The notes under the pieces: model-generated | What the model was told of the DNA's origin: nothing | What the model saw: only the letters and a program-made list of their open reading frames with translations | Database searches by the model: none | From: Glandiceps talaboti | Taxonomy: Eukaryota; Hemichordata; Enteropneusta; Spengelidae | Assembly: GCF_964340395.1 (NCBI RefSeq) | Contig: NC_135566.1 | Span: forward strand, 19,040,501 to 19,104,500 | Length of the DNA stretch: 64,000 bases | Direction of reading: 5' to 3' | Program-made: the position numbers and the translations under genes | Shown: positions 10,207 through 23,200 of the stretch, in pieces | How the letters are laid out: the number at the start of each line of letters is the position of its first letter | How positions within the stretch are numbered: position 1 is the first letter of the stretch

Positions 10207-13200
10207 GTAAGTTGGCATAAATTATACAGTTATATTTGCACGTTTGCTGATACGGAAAACGCTGGGGCGTGAACGTGAAAGAAAGATTTACGGGTGACTG
10301 ATTTTTGTTGTCGGGAAGGTCAACCCGTCGTCGTCGGAGTGAACGCGCAAATTAAATACCTCAACGTCTTGTGATTAAACCGTGATAAGTTGTTTCGGAA
10401 TTTTATTACCAAAGTTGTGTAGATGGCGTCGGACAGAAAATAAGTGTATGTGATTGCAGGCGGTGAGGCCGATCAAAGGGTTTCTTGTTATTTCTTTAGC
10501 ACTTTAACTCACGATTACTGTAATCTACAAGACATGTTGTCCTGGTGAAGTCAAGTTGTTTTTTAAAAAATGTGTTCATTTTTTTCATAATCTTGACATA
10601 ATGTAGATAAAGATTTAATCATTCCATCAGGGTTACATCTGCTCATATATTCTTACAATTATAAAATGAAATCTTAATTTATTGTCAGACTAAAGTAGTC
10701 ATGCTGTTGATGAGTGTGATTTTTGTTTATTTGATGTTTTTGAGTGAAAGAACAGAACAAAATGTGAACCCAAAAGTTTCTTGGGGAATGTTGACTTTTA
10801 GAATTCTAAGCTGTCAATTGTACTAAAAAGTTCTTTTCTTGAATTGCAGTATTTCTTCATAGCTATTCAGGCAGTTTATTTAACTGTGATTATGTGTTCA
10901 CCTTTGATGTATACTAGTAAATATGAGGAGGTTGTGATTTTATTGAAATCATAACAAAAATTGTTTGGAAACACATAATCTGAAAATGTAATTTTTATGT
11001 ATATCACACCTTGTTACCATGTCATATCTCATTTGGCAAAAAGTATTGATTTTAAAGATTTACTGAATCATGTTTTCAACAACAGTTGTCTTAATGACCA
11101 AATATCTTCATCAGCTTGGTAGATCAATTGATTTACAAAGGTTATATAAAGCACAAGCAGTTCAAAAATTTTTGAGCATTGAGCTTTCCATCTGTTTTCA
11201 TAGACAATCCTCAACAGAATGACAAATTCCATTGTTACCAAGTTAATAAATTGATGAAAGGATATTGAAATTGAATTAAATTAAATTATATTAAATTAAA
11301 TTAAATTAAATTAAATGAACTTAAATTAAATTGAAAATTGATTTATTCATCAGATACAAATAGAATAGAAGATATATACATGTACAACACAATTCAAAGA
11401 AGTTATCAGGGTAGTTCATCTGGTGAGGACCATAGAAATAGTTTGATCTGAACTAGTCTGTGGCACTGACAAAATTAATATACAAGAAAAAAGTACAATT
11501 GTATAACTGCAATAAATAGAAAGAGAGTAATAAATAAAGTAAATAATATGATATAATAATAATTTCAATAGTATTCACATGTCGAAGAACATTTGAAATA
11601 AAATTGATACTAATAGTTAAAGTGATAATATGACACAAAATCATACTTCCTATGAAATTGAAACGAGAGAAGTAGTTTGATATATGACATAGAAGTTCTG
11701 TTTTTATGTATCTATAGTGTTGTATCATTATAGCCTTTGGTGTTTATATTTGTTAGACATTGAATTGTACTTTTAATATTCCAACTACTAAAACATGTTG
11801 AACCATGTTGACATCTGCAAATTGGCCAACTTCTCACACTGTATACATGATATAAAAATGACAATTTTTTTACTACTAAAAAATTTGAAAAGTATGTTTA
11901 CCACATTCTCACATTTTAAGCTGGTGTGCATATTTTAATTACTTGCTGCAGTGTTCTTCCCAGGAATTTTTTGGTTAGGATATTTACTCATTAGCATAAA
12001 TCAGCACACTTTTTCATAGCAAAAGAATTAATATTCGTGAATAAATTAATGATAAAATCATTTTTTATACCAACTCAGGTCAAATAGGGGACCTGAGGTA
12101 TAGTAGCCTGTCTACAGAGACCTGTGGCCATTGAGGTTTCAACTTACTGAGATAGCCACCAAGTAAAACTATTGTTACGACATGTTGACATAAGCAATTT
12201 ATTAGATTTTGGTTTAATTGTACTGACAGTAGGGAGGAGTTTCTGATGACTTCCATGATCTTTGCAGTGTACATACATTTTGTACATTGATATGCAAATT
12301 ATGTCTAAAAATGCAATTCAAGTAAAAATTGTCGAGATTGAAAATTGTTCAATAAAATTTCATTCATTTGTTGATATGCAAATGAGATCTTAAACATATA
12401 ATTTGCTGGGCAGGTCAGTCTGAAATTTGGTTGAGATGTAGTAATGTCCAACTTGAGAATTGTTCAACACGAGGTTACCTCAGTAATGAATAACACTCGA
12501 AAACTACCAGGCTGATGGGGCTGAAATTTAGAAGCAAAGTTTCTAGGCGTCCAACTGAAGGACACAGCTACGAATTGACAGACATTGTATTGGCAGACAC
12601 ACATTGTATTGGCAGACAGACATTGTATTGGCAGACATACATTCATTAAATGGACACAAATATGCCTAACATTACAACCAAGACTATGCCAATGGCAACA
12701 GCAAAATGACAATATCTAGTTCCAACATTCAACACAAATATGCCTAGCAACCAAGACTATGCCAATAGTGACAGCAAAATGACAATATCTAGTTCCAACA
12801 TTCAACACAAATATGCCTAACATTACAACCAAGACTATGCCAATGGCAAAAGCAAAATGACAATGTCTAGTTCCAACATTCAACACAAATATGCCTAGCA
12901 ACCAAGACCATACCAATGGCAACAGCAAAGTGACAATGTCTAGTTCCAACATTCAACACAAATATGCCTAGCAACCAAGACCATACCAATGGCAACAGCA
13001 AAATGACAATGTCTAGTTCAAAGATTAAGTGTTAGGTAGTCCCAATGTGGACAAACATTCTTTTTTTATTATTATAAAAATTTAAAATATCTTTATTCAG
13101 GGTAAACTCAATAAGCATTACAAACAATGCAGAGCGTTGCAGGGTCGGACAAGTGCCATCTTACCACCAGTGAAGTTGTGTTTTCTACTTCAAGTTCAGC

Positions 13201-13564
13201 CATAGAGGGTGTTAATATAATTTGGGAAGACTCTAGACTTATAGATTGGGTCAGTCAGGTGATAGCCTCATACACAAATTGATACCTAATTTCCAAGTCC
13301 CCATGTGTTTGGTAGTTTCATTGATTTTTTTCCATCATATACTTGAGCAAAAAAATTCATTTAAAAAAGGTTTTGATGAAAACTGTTGACACTGAATTGT
13401 AATGTACAGTTGATATTTGTGAGGTTAAACACTAAATTATTAAAATTATTCATATCATTATTTAAAATATTCTCGTTTGTATAATTATTGAAAATCTTAC
13501 TTGATAGATTTACTTCAATTTTAGCACAACTGAACTGATTCAGTGGTGCTATAGGCATGGAAAA

Positions 13565-13614
<50 letters not shown>

Positions 13615-16507
13615 AGGTGTGTGTAAACAGCTTAAAAGTCAAAAACTGCTGGACCAATTGCCATGATATTTGGTGGGTGTATTACGTGGGTATCTAGTAT
13701 GAAAATCATTCAAATCAAAATGATCACATCACAGGTGTGTGATTTGGGGTTTTAAAAATGTGAATTTTTCGTCAAAAGTCTGTAATTCCAAAATTACTGA
13801 GCAGAAAGGACTGAGATTTGGTGGGTACATTGTTCGGGGTGTTTAGATTAAGAAGTATTCTTGACATAATGATCCCATAAGTGATATGCATATTAAGACT
13901 AAAAATCTATAATTCCAAAACTACTGAGCAAATCCAGCTGAAATTTGGTAAGAGAATCCTTAGGGCTATTTAGTTTAATAATTGTTCATGACGAGATGAT
14001 GCCATCAGTCATATGCAAATTAGGCCAAAACTACCGAGCACATTGTGCTGAAATTTAATGGTGGTGCCTATTGAGATGTGTACATGACGATGTACATGAT
14101 GATCCCATCATTGATCTCCAAATTAGGTCTAAAAATGTCAATTTTGGTCAAAAACTTATGTCTTGAGAACTACACAATTAATGGGGCTGAAACTTAGTGG
14201 GGATGTTTCTGGATGTGTTATTCTGCAGTTATTGTTCAAAACATTTTGACACAACTGGCCCTAGCAACCATGGCCACACCCTTAGCAACAGTGTAATGAT
14301 GATGCATATTACAAAGATAACACCAGGGATTGGTAGGTAAGTGAATAAAGAATAAAACAATGTATGTAAAGAAGCCTAGCAACATGCCCATGCCCATAGC
14401 TACAGCCAAATGATGGTTTATATTGCAAAGGTGAAGTTAGGGAAGGGTAGTCAAGTGACTGAAGATTCATAAACTGTATGCAAATATGCCTAGCAACAAG
14501 ACCACATCTATAGCAACAGCCAAATGATGGTGTACATTTGTGTATATCATAAAAATGATAACAGGGATTCCGGATTAAATAGGCAAGCAAATAAACATAC
14601 AAAAAATGTAAGCAAATATGCCTAGCAACAAGACCACATCTATAGCAGCAGCCAAATACAGTTGTGCTACAATGCCTTTGGTGCTGTTTTATTTTAATAC
14701 CTATGGTACAAATTGTCTTCTAAATGAAATACAATACTTTTAAAGAGTGTGTATAGTATCAAAATCCAATATGACCTAATGTTCTATGGTACTGAACAGG
14801 AACAGTAGTAGATCGCTGTAAAACTTAGAAAGTTGTTGTGAACAGATGCATCTTGATGTCCTTCTTGAATTTATCGACATTATAATACAGATATTGAACA
14901 TCAACTAATACACTGATACATTACTTACAAAAGTAGTGTTATATCTTTCTACAAAATTTTAAAGTTCTGTCAGATCAAAGAAGTGACGCAGTTGTGTATG
15001 TCATTACTGATAACTTCCATTTGTCATAACAAATTTCAATTTTGAGGTGGGTTGCCGATATGCCAGTCTGTTTTAATACATTTGAGGACAGTCTCATACA
15101 TTTGTATTTATCAATATTGCCAAGATGCAATTGAAGATGATTTGTTACTCATGATAATCTGTGAAGTGTACTTTTGAAGAAGTACCTTGTGTATTCTATT
15201 AGTTCATGTGTCATGATTATTTAATGTGTGTGACTCAATACAAAAGGTGATTTGTATCTGTTGCTGTCAATGTAGAGTCAGAGTTAGGGAGATACTTAAA
15301 AGAAACCAATCAAGTATCGTTTTAATGTCAGTTCATGCCTTGAAGTTATTTCAAAATCACTGTCTAGTGTCGGTTGCACAACGCAAAAGTTAGATATGAC
15401 CTTTGGATGAGTTGACTACATTAAAAGTCCTTACACTGTAATGAGTAGGTCTGTCTGGTTGTGATCTATCTATGATTCCAAACTATGTGTCATGCTTAAA
15501 GGAAACATGGTCTGGGCACGTTTTTTTAAATCCCTCTTTAATATTCAATAGTAGTTCAATAGCCGTCTTATATTTTCAGTTTCACTTATTCCTGGCAGTA
15601 CATGAGAAGTTCATAATAGTTGTTAGGATAAAATATTTTCCCCATCCATGAAAGAAATTGTTATCGAGTTATTTGTATGCAAAAAAAAGCTGGGGATGGA
15701 TATGGGGGTGGGCCGGGGATGGGGTGGGGATGGGGATGTGATGTACTTCCTTACATCATACAGACATGTCATACCACCCTTTGGGATATGTTTCTCTATC
15801 AACTAGTAAATGGGGGATGCATATTTCATGTGAAAGGGAATCCACCATACTGTATTCTCAATATCTTCAGTATGCTTTCCAGTGTCACAGGCAAAGAGGT
15901 TGTCAAACTTTCATGATGCATTCTTGTATGATTTGGATTTCAGAAGGCAGTGATGAGGAAGATGAGAGAGATTTTTCACATGATGATGGACAAGATAATG
16001 AGAAGACGTCCGATGTTGATGAAAAAAGCTCAGACACGAATGAAGCGACGCCAGCCAATATTGAAATGCAAGAAGAAGAAATCAAAGATGTGGACACTGA
16101 TAATAAAATAAATGGTGAAGATTCTGAAAATGTTTCAAACAGGACAGAACATATTGAAGGAGATCGATCCATGCACGAATTTCAACAGAATGAATACAGA
16201 AAGAAACACTATATGGATAGTTATGGTATGGATAGCTATGACATTGCATACTACCCGTATGTCAACACCGATATGTTAAGAAGCCAGTCATTGTCAGCAT
16301 ACCAAGTATGGCCACCAGTGACGTCCTCAATGGGATACCTGAGTTACTACCCACCACCTTATACAGGACCCTATCACAGCAAAGTTCACAGGTCAAGTTC
16401 AAGTACAAATTCAAGTGCTATAAACAGACCCAGTGTCATTGTAAAGGCACCACCAGCCCCCAAAGCGCAGAAATCTGAGACATTTGGACCCAAGTCTCCA
16501 CAGGTTA

Positions 16508-16562
<55 letters not shown>

Positions 16563-16781
16563 TGTCTGTCTGTCTGTCTGTCTGTCTGCAGTGTCTGTGT
16601 TTGTGTATCTGTGTGTGGATGGATGGATGGAGGATGCATGCATGCATGTATGTATGTATGTATGTAATGTATGTATGTATGTATGTATGTATGTATGTAT
16701 GTATGCACGCACGCACATGTGTGTGTGTTTGTGTGTGTGTGTGTGCGTGTGTATGTGTATGCACGCACACACGTGTGTGTT

Positions 16782-16854
<73 letters not shown>

Positions 16855-19800
16855 ATGTACATATGTATCCTAAAGGCAAAAAATCTGCAAATTGTACAGT
16901 TTTGTCAGTTTTCAAGTGTGAGCCCTGGATATGCTTTTCAAGGTGAACATGCTAGTAGTAGTATGTATATTTATCACTTGTTCATAAAAAAAGCCAGCAA
17001 ATGGTGTAAAAAATTGAGAAGGTTTGTGACTTTGTAATCTCTGTTGTGACATATTGTACAAAATTTATCAAATTTCAGGAGAAAGCAAAGATTTAGTCAA
17101 AAATGTAAACACAGTTTACTAAGGTGCGAGGGCTTTCAAGAGATCTGTAATCAGACTAAGGGATTTGTAAAACTCGCTTGCAAATTTTTGAATGCCATAA
17201 GGCATCACCTGGCATTAGTGGGACTCCCAGGACTAAGAAGTAACTGATGAAGTAGTCAGTTTGATTCCCAGGTGACTTTTTATTCTCCCGCGTGGGAAGT
17301 ATCAACACCAAGGATTATGTAGCTGAACTGGAAAGCTGATAACAACATCTGTAAGGATAAAAAATCTAGCCGAGTGTAAAACCAGTGAACCCCCATAGCT
17401 AAAACTCCTAATAACTCTCCTGTTCTCCATACACCATATTTTATGCATTGTTGAGTAGACCTTCTTTATGAATGCTGTCCTCCATTTATTTATTTTCGTC
17501 TGAATTTCCCAAAATTATTTGAGTACACGATTTCTGTCAGCTAACTTCCCCCCACCCCCCCCCCCCCCCCCCCCCCCCCCTTGGCTTTTCCACATCTTGC
17601 TACACCACAAGAAAAATCAAAAGGTATTGAAGAAAATAATTTATATTTTTTGTCATTTTGATATTTGTCTTTTAGTTGAGAAATATAATTTTTAGATTTT
17701 AAATATCAACTAATCACTGAATAGAAGCTAGAAATAGACCTTTCCAGTTAGTAGAACCCTCAGGTGGTCAGTTGAGGTGGGTGGTGATGTAATCTAAAAA
17801 TAGACCTTCCGAGTCTGCAGAGCCCTTTGGTAGTCAAGTGAAGTGGTGATACACTCTAAGAATAGACCTTTCCAGTGAAGAGAGCCCTCTGGTGGTCAAG
17901 TGAGATGGTGATGCAATCTAAGGATAAATCTTTCCAGTCAAGAGACCCCTTTGTGTTCAAATGGAGAGGTGATGTCACATAGTAATCAAAGAATAAATCT
18001 TTCCAGTCAGTAGAACCCTCTGGTGGTGATGTAATCTAAGAATATACCTTTCCAGTCAAGAGTGCCCTCTGTGGTCAATTGAGGTGATGATGTAATCTAC
18101 GATTAGAATAGACCTTCCCAGTCAGTAGAGTCCTCTGGTGGTCAAGTGAGTTGGTGATGTAATCTATGCATAGACCTTTACACGGAGACTACAAAAACAC
18201 GCATGAAAACACATTATTATCATCGTTTTTCTGAGAGGAATCGCTATGTTATTCACTGTATGCATTCGAATTTGACAATAACTCCTGCAAAGTTAGGGGC
18301 CTTTTATAGCTGCCTTTCTGGTTTAAAATGCTGCTGAAAGTAGGTAATTTTCAAAACAAACCTTTTTTCATTCTAAAATGGAGTCCTTGTAAATGAGCAA
18401 AAATGGAAAGATTCAAAAATAGAGTTGTAACAATTCGGAAACTTGTGCACCCATATATGACAGGAGAAATGACCCCTTCATTTTACTTATATGTGAACTT
18501 AGAGCATGTGCAGTAGCATCATATTGTTTTTAAATTGTTCCATCCTTGTTTTTGTTTTTTTTATGTAAATGGTCACAAATGTGTCAGTCTATTTTGTAAA
18601 CACATGAAAATACAAACAAAAATGAAATTGATAGATTTTTAGCATTTTGCTTTGAATACGGCATCACATAAACTGGACCTAAATAACACTTGCCTTGTTG
18701 ACGGTGATTAAGAAACTAATAGTCTTTCCATATATTCAGAGAAAATGATAGTGCCTTGTGCTGTTTGAAGAGAAAATCATGAAAATAATGAACAAATTGA
18801 ACAGATTTGGCACTTGAAACATGGTTGGTATGAAGGCGAAAGAAAATTAATAGAAAATTAATCAACATGACAAAAAATAAATTGAAACCCTCAACCCATA
18901 TTGAATAAAATTGTGATAAAAAAAATGTCTCGACTTTTATCAATTTATTCCAAAAATATGTAATTTATAACATATTGCTGTAAGACATGCAAGGTATGTT
19001 CAAATATTGATAAAGTGATCTGTCTTCCAACTCACAAGGGAAATGTTACTTCTTTCCCACTCATACGAGATACGGGTCTGAGTCCATTAATATTACTGAA
19101 GATATTAGTACCTTGTCGTCCCTCGACTTGGCAGCCTTCCAGGAATACAGAACTAACAAGAAATATTTTATCTTCTACTCCTGAAGATGGTGAGATGATA
19201 TCGAGTTTACAACTTTACGACCTGAACTTAGTTAATAAAACATGTCAATAATATACTATCTACATACTGACTTTACGTTAGCAATTGATTTTCAAGTAAG
19301 CTTTGAAGTTGTCATATGGCTTCTAACGAGAACTTTAATTTTTGTCAAACACATCATTTTATGTGTTTAATTATACATTAGGATGTGTGCGGCTTTTATC
19401 GATGTGACAGCCTGTATTACGAATTTTATTATATATAGTTACATCTATATATTTATGTTGACTTAACAATAGATGTATAATTATATAATATTTGTATTAT
19501 GTAGGATTTTTATATTTTCTTGCCGAAACAAATAAACAGCTTTTCACTTTTCCATATGATGAGATATAATTAGCATTTATGTAGCATTCGGTATCCATCA
19601 GCAGATTATGATAGTTCATATGTAAAATACTCATTTACATATGTAAAATACTCATTTACATATGTAAAATACTCATTTACATATGTAAAATACTCATTTA
19701 CATATCTAAACTACTCATTTACACATGTGAAATACTCATTTACATATGTAAACCTTCATTTACACATGTGAAACACTCATTTACATATGTAAAATACTCA

Positions 19801-20177
19801 TTTACATATGCTTAGTCATGACTATCTACAAGTCTGTTGTCTTTGTTAGGTTTAGTTCTACGAACTTGGATTGTAATTTCTTGGCTAGACTGTCAACAGT
19901 TGTTCTGACTTCTTTGTAATATATCTTTTGATATGATTTTATTAATTTTTAGTTGATGAAATAGAATTAGCCTCAGATCACTAAAAAGAACAGACTAGCA
20001 ATGCAGTCTTTCCTGTGGTGTGTGTCACTTATTTACTTTTAATCTAATTAGGAACCCACTGTTTATGTACAAAGTCGCAATGTTACATTTGATCACATAA
20101 AGTAACATCATGATATTTGGTCCCGAGATACATCCCAACTGGATGTTGACAGTCTGTCAGACAGCTTAAAACATGTT

Positions 20178-20212
<35 letters not shown>

Positions 20213-23200
20213 ACTATAGTATATGATGTGTACTTGTAGTTGTATCAGGTTACCAAACACGTTTGTTGACATGGATTTTGACAGTGAAATGATAAATTTT
20301 GATGACTGTGAATGGAATGAAATTTTAGAAACTGACTTTTATCACTCAGAGAACAAGGCTGACCATTTTATTGTCGACATGATCAAAGATGTATGACTGA
20401 TCAAGTGGGGAAAAAAGCTAGCGGGCTACAAACAAGGGTAATAGCACCCCATTACAATAATAATTTCAACCTGTTGCAGTACTACTTGTGTCATAGATAC
20501 AGTTGACCCCTAATTAAAGGGGAATGCTACACCAGGAAATGAAGTAATTTTCATAAACTATGGATTCTGGAGAGTCATTTCATGATTTTACATCACCTAC
20601 AATTACTTGCAATTTTAGAGGAGCATCAAATTGAGCTTGTGCCTTTAGAAGGTATCTTTGCTATGGGATACTGCATCATGCGAGTCAGCAGATATGTAAT
20701 GTATTCAAGTTGCACACTGAATATTCATTAGAGCTGTTTTACTTTATATGGATATATGCAATCAGGACTCACTAAACAGAGGTCGTCGTCTTACTACTCT
20801 GGCAATTGAGGTCTCGGACACAAATAAAAACTATTGATGTGGTACATTAATACATGCGTGAACTTTGACCTTGTTGTGCATATATAATCATCCTGTAATC
20901 CTTCTCAGGTTCATTTTGTGTAAAAGCTAATGGCTGTGGTAGGATTAAGGTAAGGTAAATATTGAAAGTCCCCAAAATGTACTGGTTACCATGTACACTG
21001 CAAGATCATTGGAAGTCCCCAAAATGTACACGTTACCATGTACCGGTACACTGCTAGGTCACTGGAAGTCCCCAAAATGTACATGTTACCATGTACAATG
21101 CAAGATCATTGGAAGTCATCAGAAATGCCACCCTACTGTGAAAATATAATGAAACCATCTGTCCATTAAATACCCTATATCAACATGTCGCAACAACAGT
21201 TTCAGTTTATGTCTATCTTAAGTAAACTAAGACTTCGATTGCCAGAGTAGTATTTTAAAAATCACTTTGCTCTTCTTTGGCATATGCAAATGATTTGACA
21301 TGCTAAGTTATCTGGAAAAAATAGCAATCATAACAGTTACATATTCTGACATTTTGTGATGCAAAAATATTGAATACTGAACAGTTTTTAATTTTATTTT
21401 TTTTTCATTCTAAAGTTTTATTCAGTAAACATAGGTGTGATAAAATTGTGTTTGATAAAAATAATATTTCTAAATACTTGCCCACCCACAAAATAATTGC
21501 CCATGAAGATAAATTAAATATTTGGAAACTATGAAATATTATCATTCCTTTGCAAGACATCTGTCAATGAAAAAATGGAATTCTAATGTATTGCCCAACC
21601 TCTGAATGATAGCCTAAAGGTGACATTTTAGAAAAGTAAAAACTCAGGAAAATCTGGTGTGATATTTTTACGTTGCCGTAGATACAACATGACATTTGAG
21701 AATTTTGATTGGAATAGAGGTGTATACTGTGTACATATAATAATATATCTCCTTGAGTGAATTTTTCATATTTTATAATTATATATTTCTTTGAAAGTAT
21801 AAAAATGTGAAATTAATATAACTTTTTGTTGATATCTATACGGCTTTCATATGATAGTACAGTGATACAGAGGTGAGACATACATACATGTATGTAATTT
21901 GACCTTTAGCTGTGATCAATAATTTTTTTTTCCCCACAAGTTTGCGATTCACGAAAATGAAGGCGTTTGGTTAAAAATTACAAAATGTAACAGTAATTTT
22001 TGCACAGGTTTACGATATAGAAGATTACTATAATAGTAATTTTGCATTATTTTTGTCATTAAATATATTTGATGTATCTTTAGTTGATGGGTATTGCACT
22101 GACTGAAATGCGAGTATAAATTGGAATTATAATATCAACAGTATGAGTTGTAAACCTTGCACTAACAGCTGCACCCAGAGGCCCCAACTACAATCCATTA
22201 TCGTAGTATTGTCACATACGTGTACTTACATTGCAAAAAATTATGATCAACCTCCAGGAAACACTCACAGCAGTGCTATTACTAACCGTACTTCCATCGA
22301 TTTTTATGATCAAGAAATCTATTGCCACTCTCGCAAAATATGTAATTCTATAGTGTCCCAGCATATCAAATATACAGACTACCTGCTATCTCTACAGAAT
22401 CGTTTCATTTGAGTCCAAAAATTAGATTCTTTGATTTTGTAACACATGTTTCCCATTTGGTGAAATCTGTTGTCACAGTCCCAAAATATATAATTTTGTA
22501 TTCCAAGTGTATCAGGAAATCAAATAATTTGAGAGTCCACTGCCGACAGATTAATGTTAGTTCAGTTCAGAGCTTGATTTACACTTTTCAAAAATCATTA
22601 TTATCATTTTAATGACATTTGATGATTATTTTCAACTTATCATATGAATTGTGGTGTTCAGTTCTTTTGGAAAATTCATTTAATAAGTGATAACAATAAG
22701 AATTATGAATTTTTACAAGTGTTTGACGTTTCCATGTCATTTGGGTATAAATCACCACGCCGACCATTATATCCTAGAACTGTAGAATATCACACAATAT
22801 ATTGTTGGCTAGCAATTTATTGACAGTTGAAATTGATTGGGAATTGAATATGTTGGTGTGTCCTAATCAATCATACACAGCTTGCATGGCTTTCTCTTAT
22901 CTCATAGTGAAATTTAATGTCAGTTTTCTTGACAGTAAATTTAGCTGAAACCCAATCTGATTGAAATCTGATGAACCCTAACTTGGCGCGATGATTTACC
23001 ACTGTTGTACGAGAACTCATATGGAATTGTGTCAGATGTAGGTACAAGGTGTTCACAGAACAAACAAAAAAATAAACGACAATAAAAGTAGGAGGCAAAT
23101 AACGAAATTGCTCTGAGTTTAGTTTTAGTTTTTGTTTTTATCAGATTTTAATCAGATTGAACTGAAACCATACATATTTCATTTGTGGTTTTTCATTTGT

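Larger units (their letters stand above)
10207..15943 (+). other. Zinc-finger gene intron 1
   Basis: No coding exon seen. It contains an (AATTA)n-like pentanucleotide run near 11270-11330, two copies of the dispersed repeat (12380-13030 and 13516-14665) and a G-rich stretch (15690-15740) shortly before the acceptor at 15942-15943. The 10.2-12.3 kb part is plain AT-rich sequence. Confidence 0.75.

Noticed and set aside
9901-10218. 105-residue minus-strand frame across the promoter
   Set aside because: It is antisense to exon 1 and the CpG-rich block, where stop codons are rare because of composition.
16386-16915. Several His/Thr-rich minus-strand frames
   Set aside because: They are the complement of the (TG)n/(TGTA)n microsatellite and exon 2.
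16504-17037. Extension of the 423-residue plus-strand frame through the TG microsatellite
   Set aside because: The true exon ends at the donor at 16504. Beyond it the frame is Cys/Val microsatellite translation, and exon 3 joins in phase at 16503.
19015-19251. 78-residue frame, and in another frame a stretch ending AAFQEYRTNKKYFIFYS
   Set aside because: The second frame looks protein-like for about 50 codons, but there is no matching splice phase to exons 2 and 3 and no recognised family. It may be a decayed repeat fragment.
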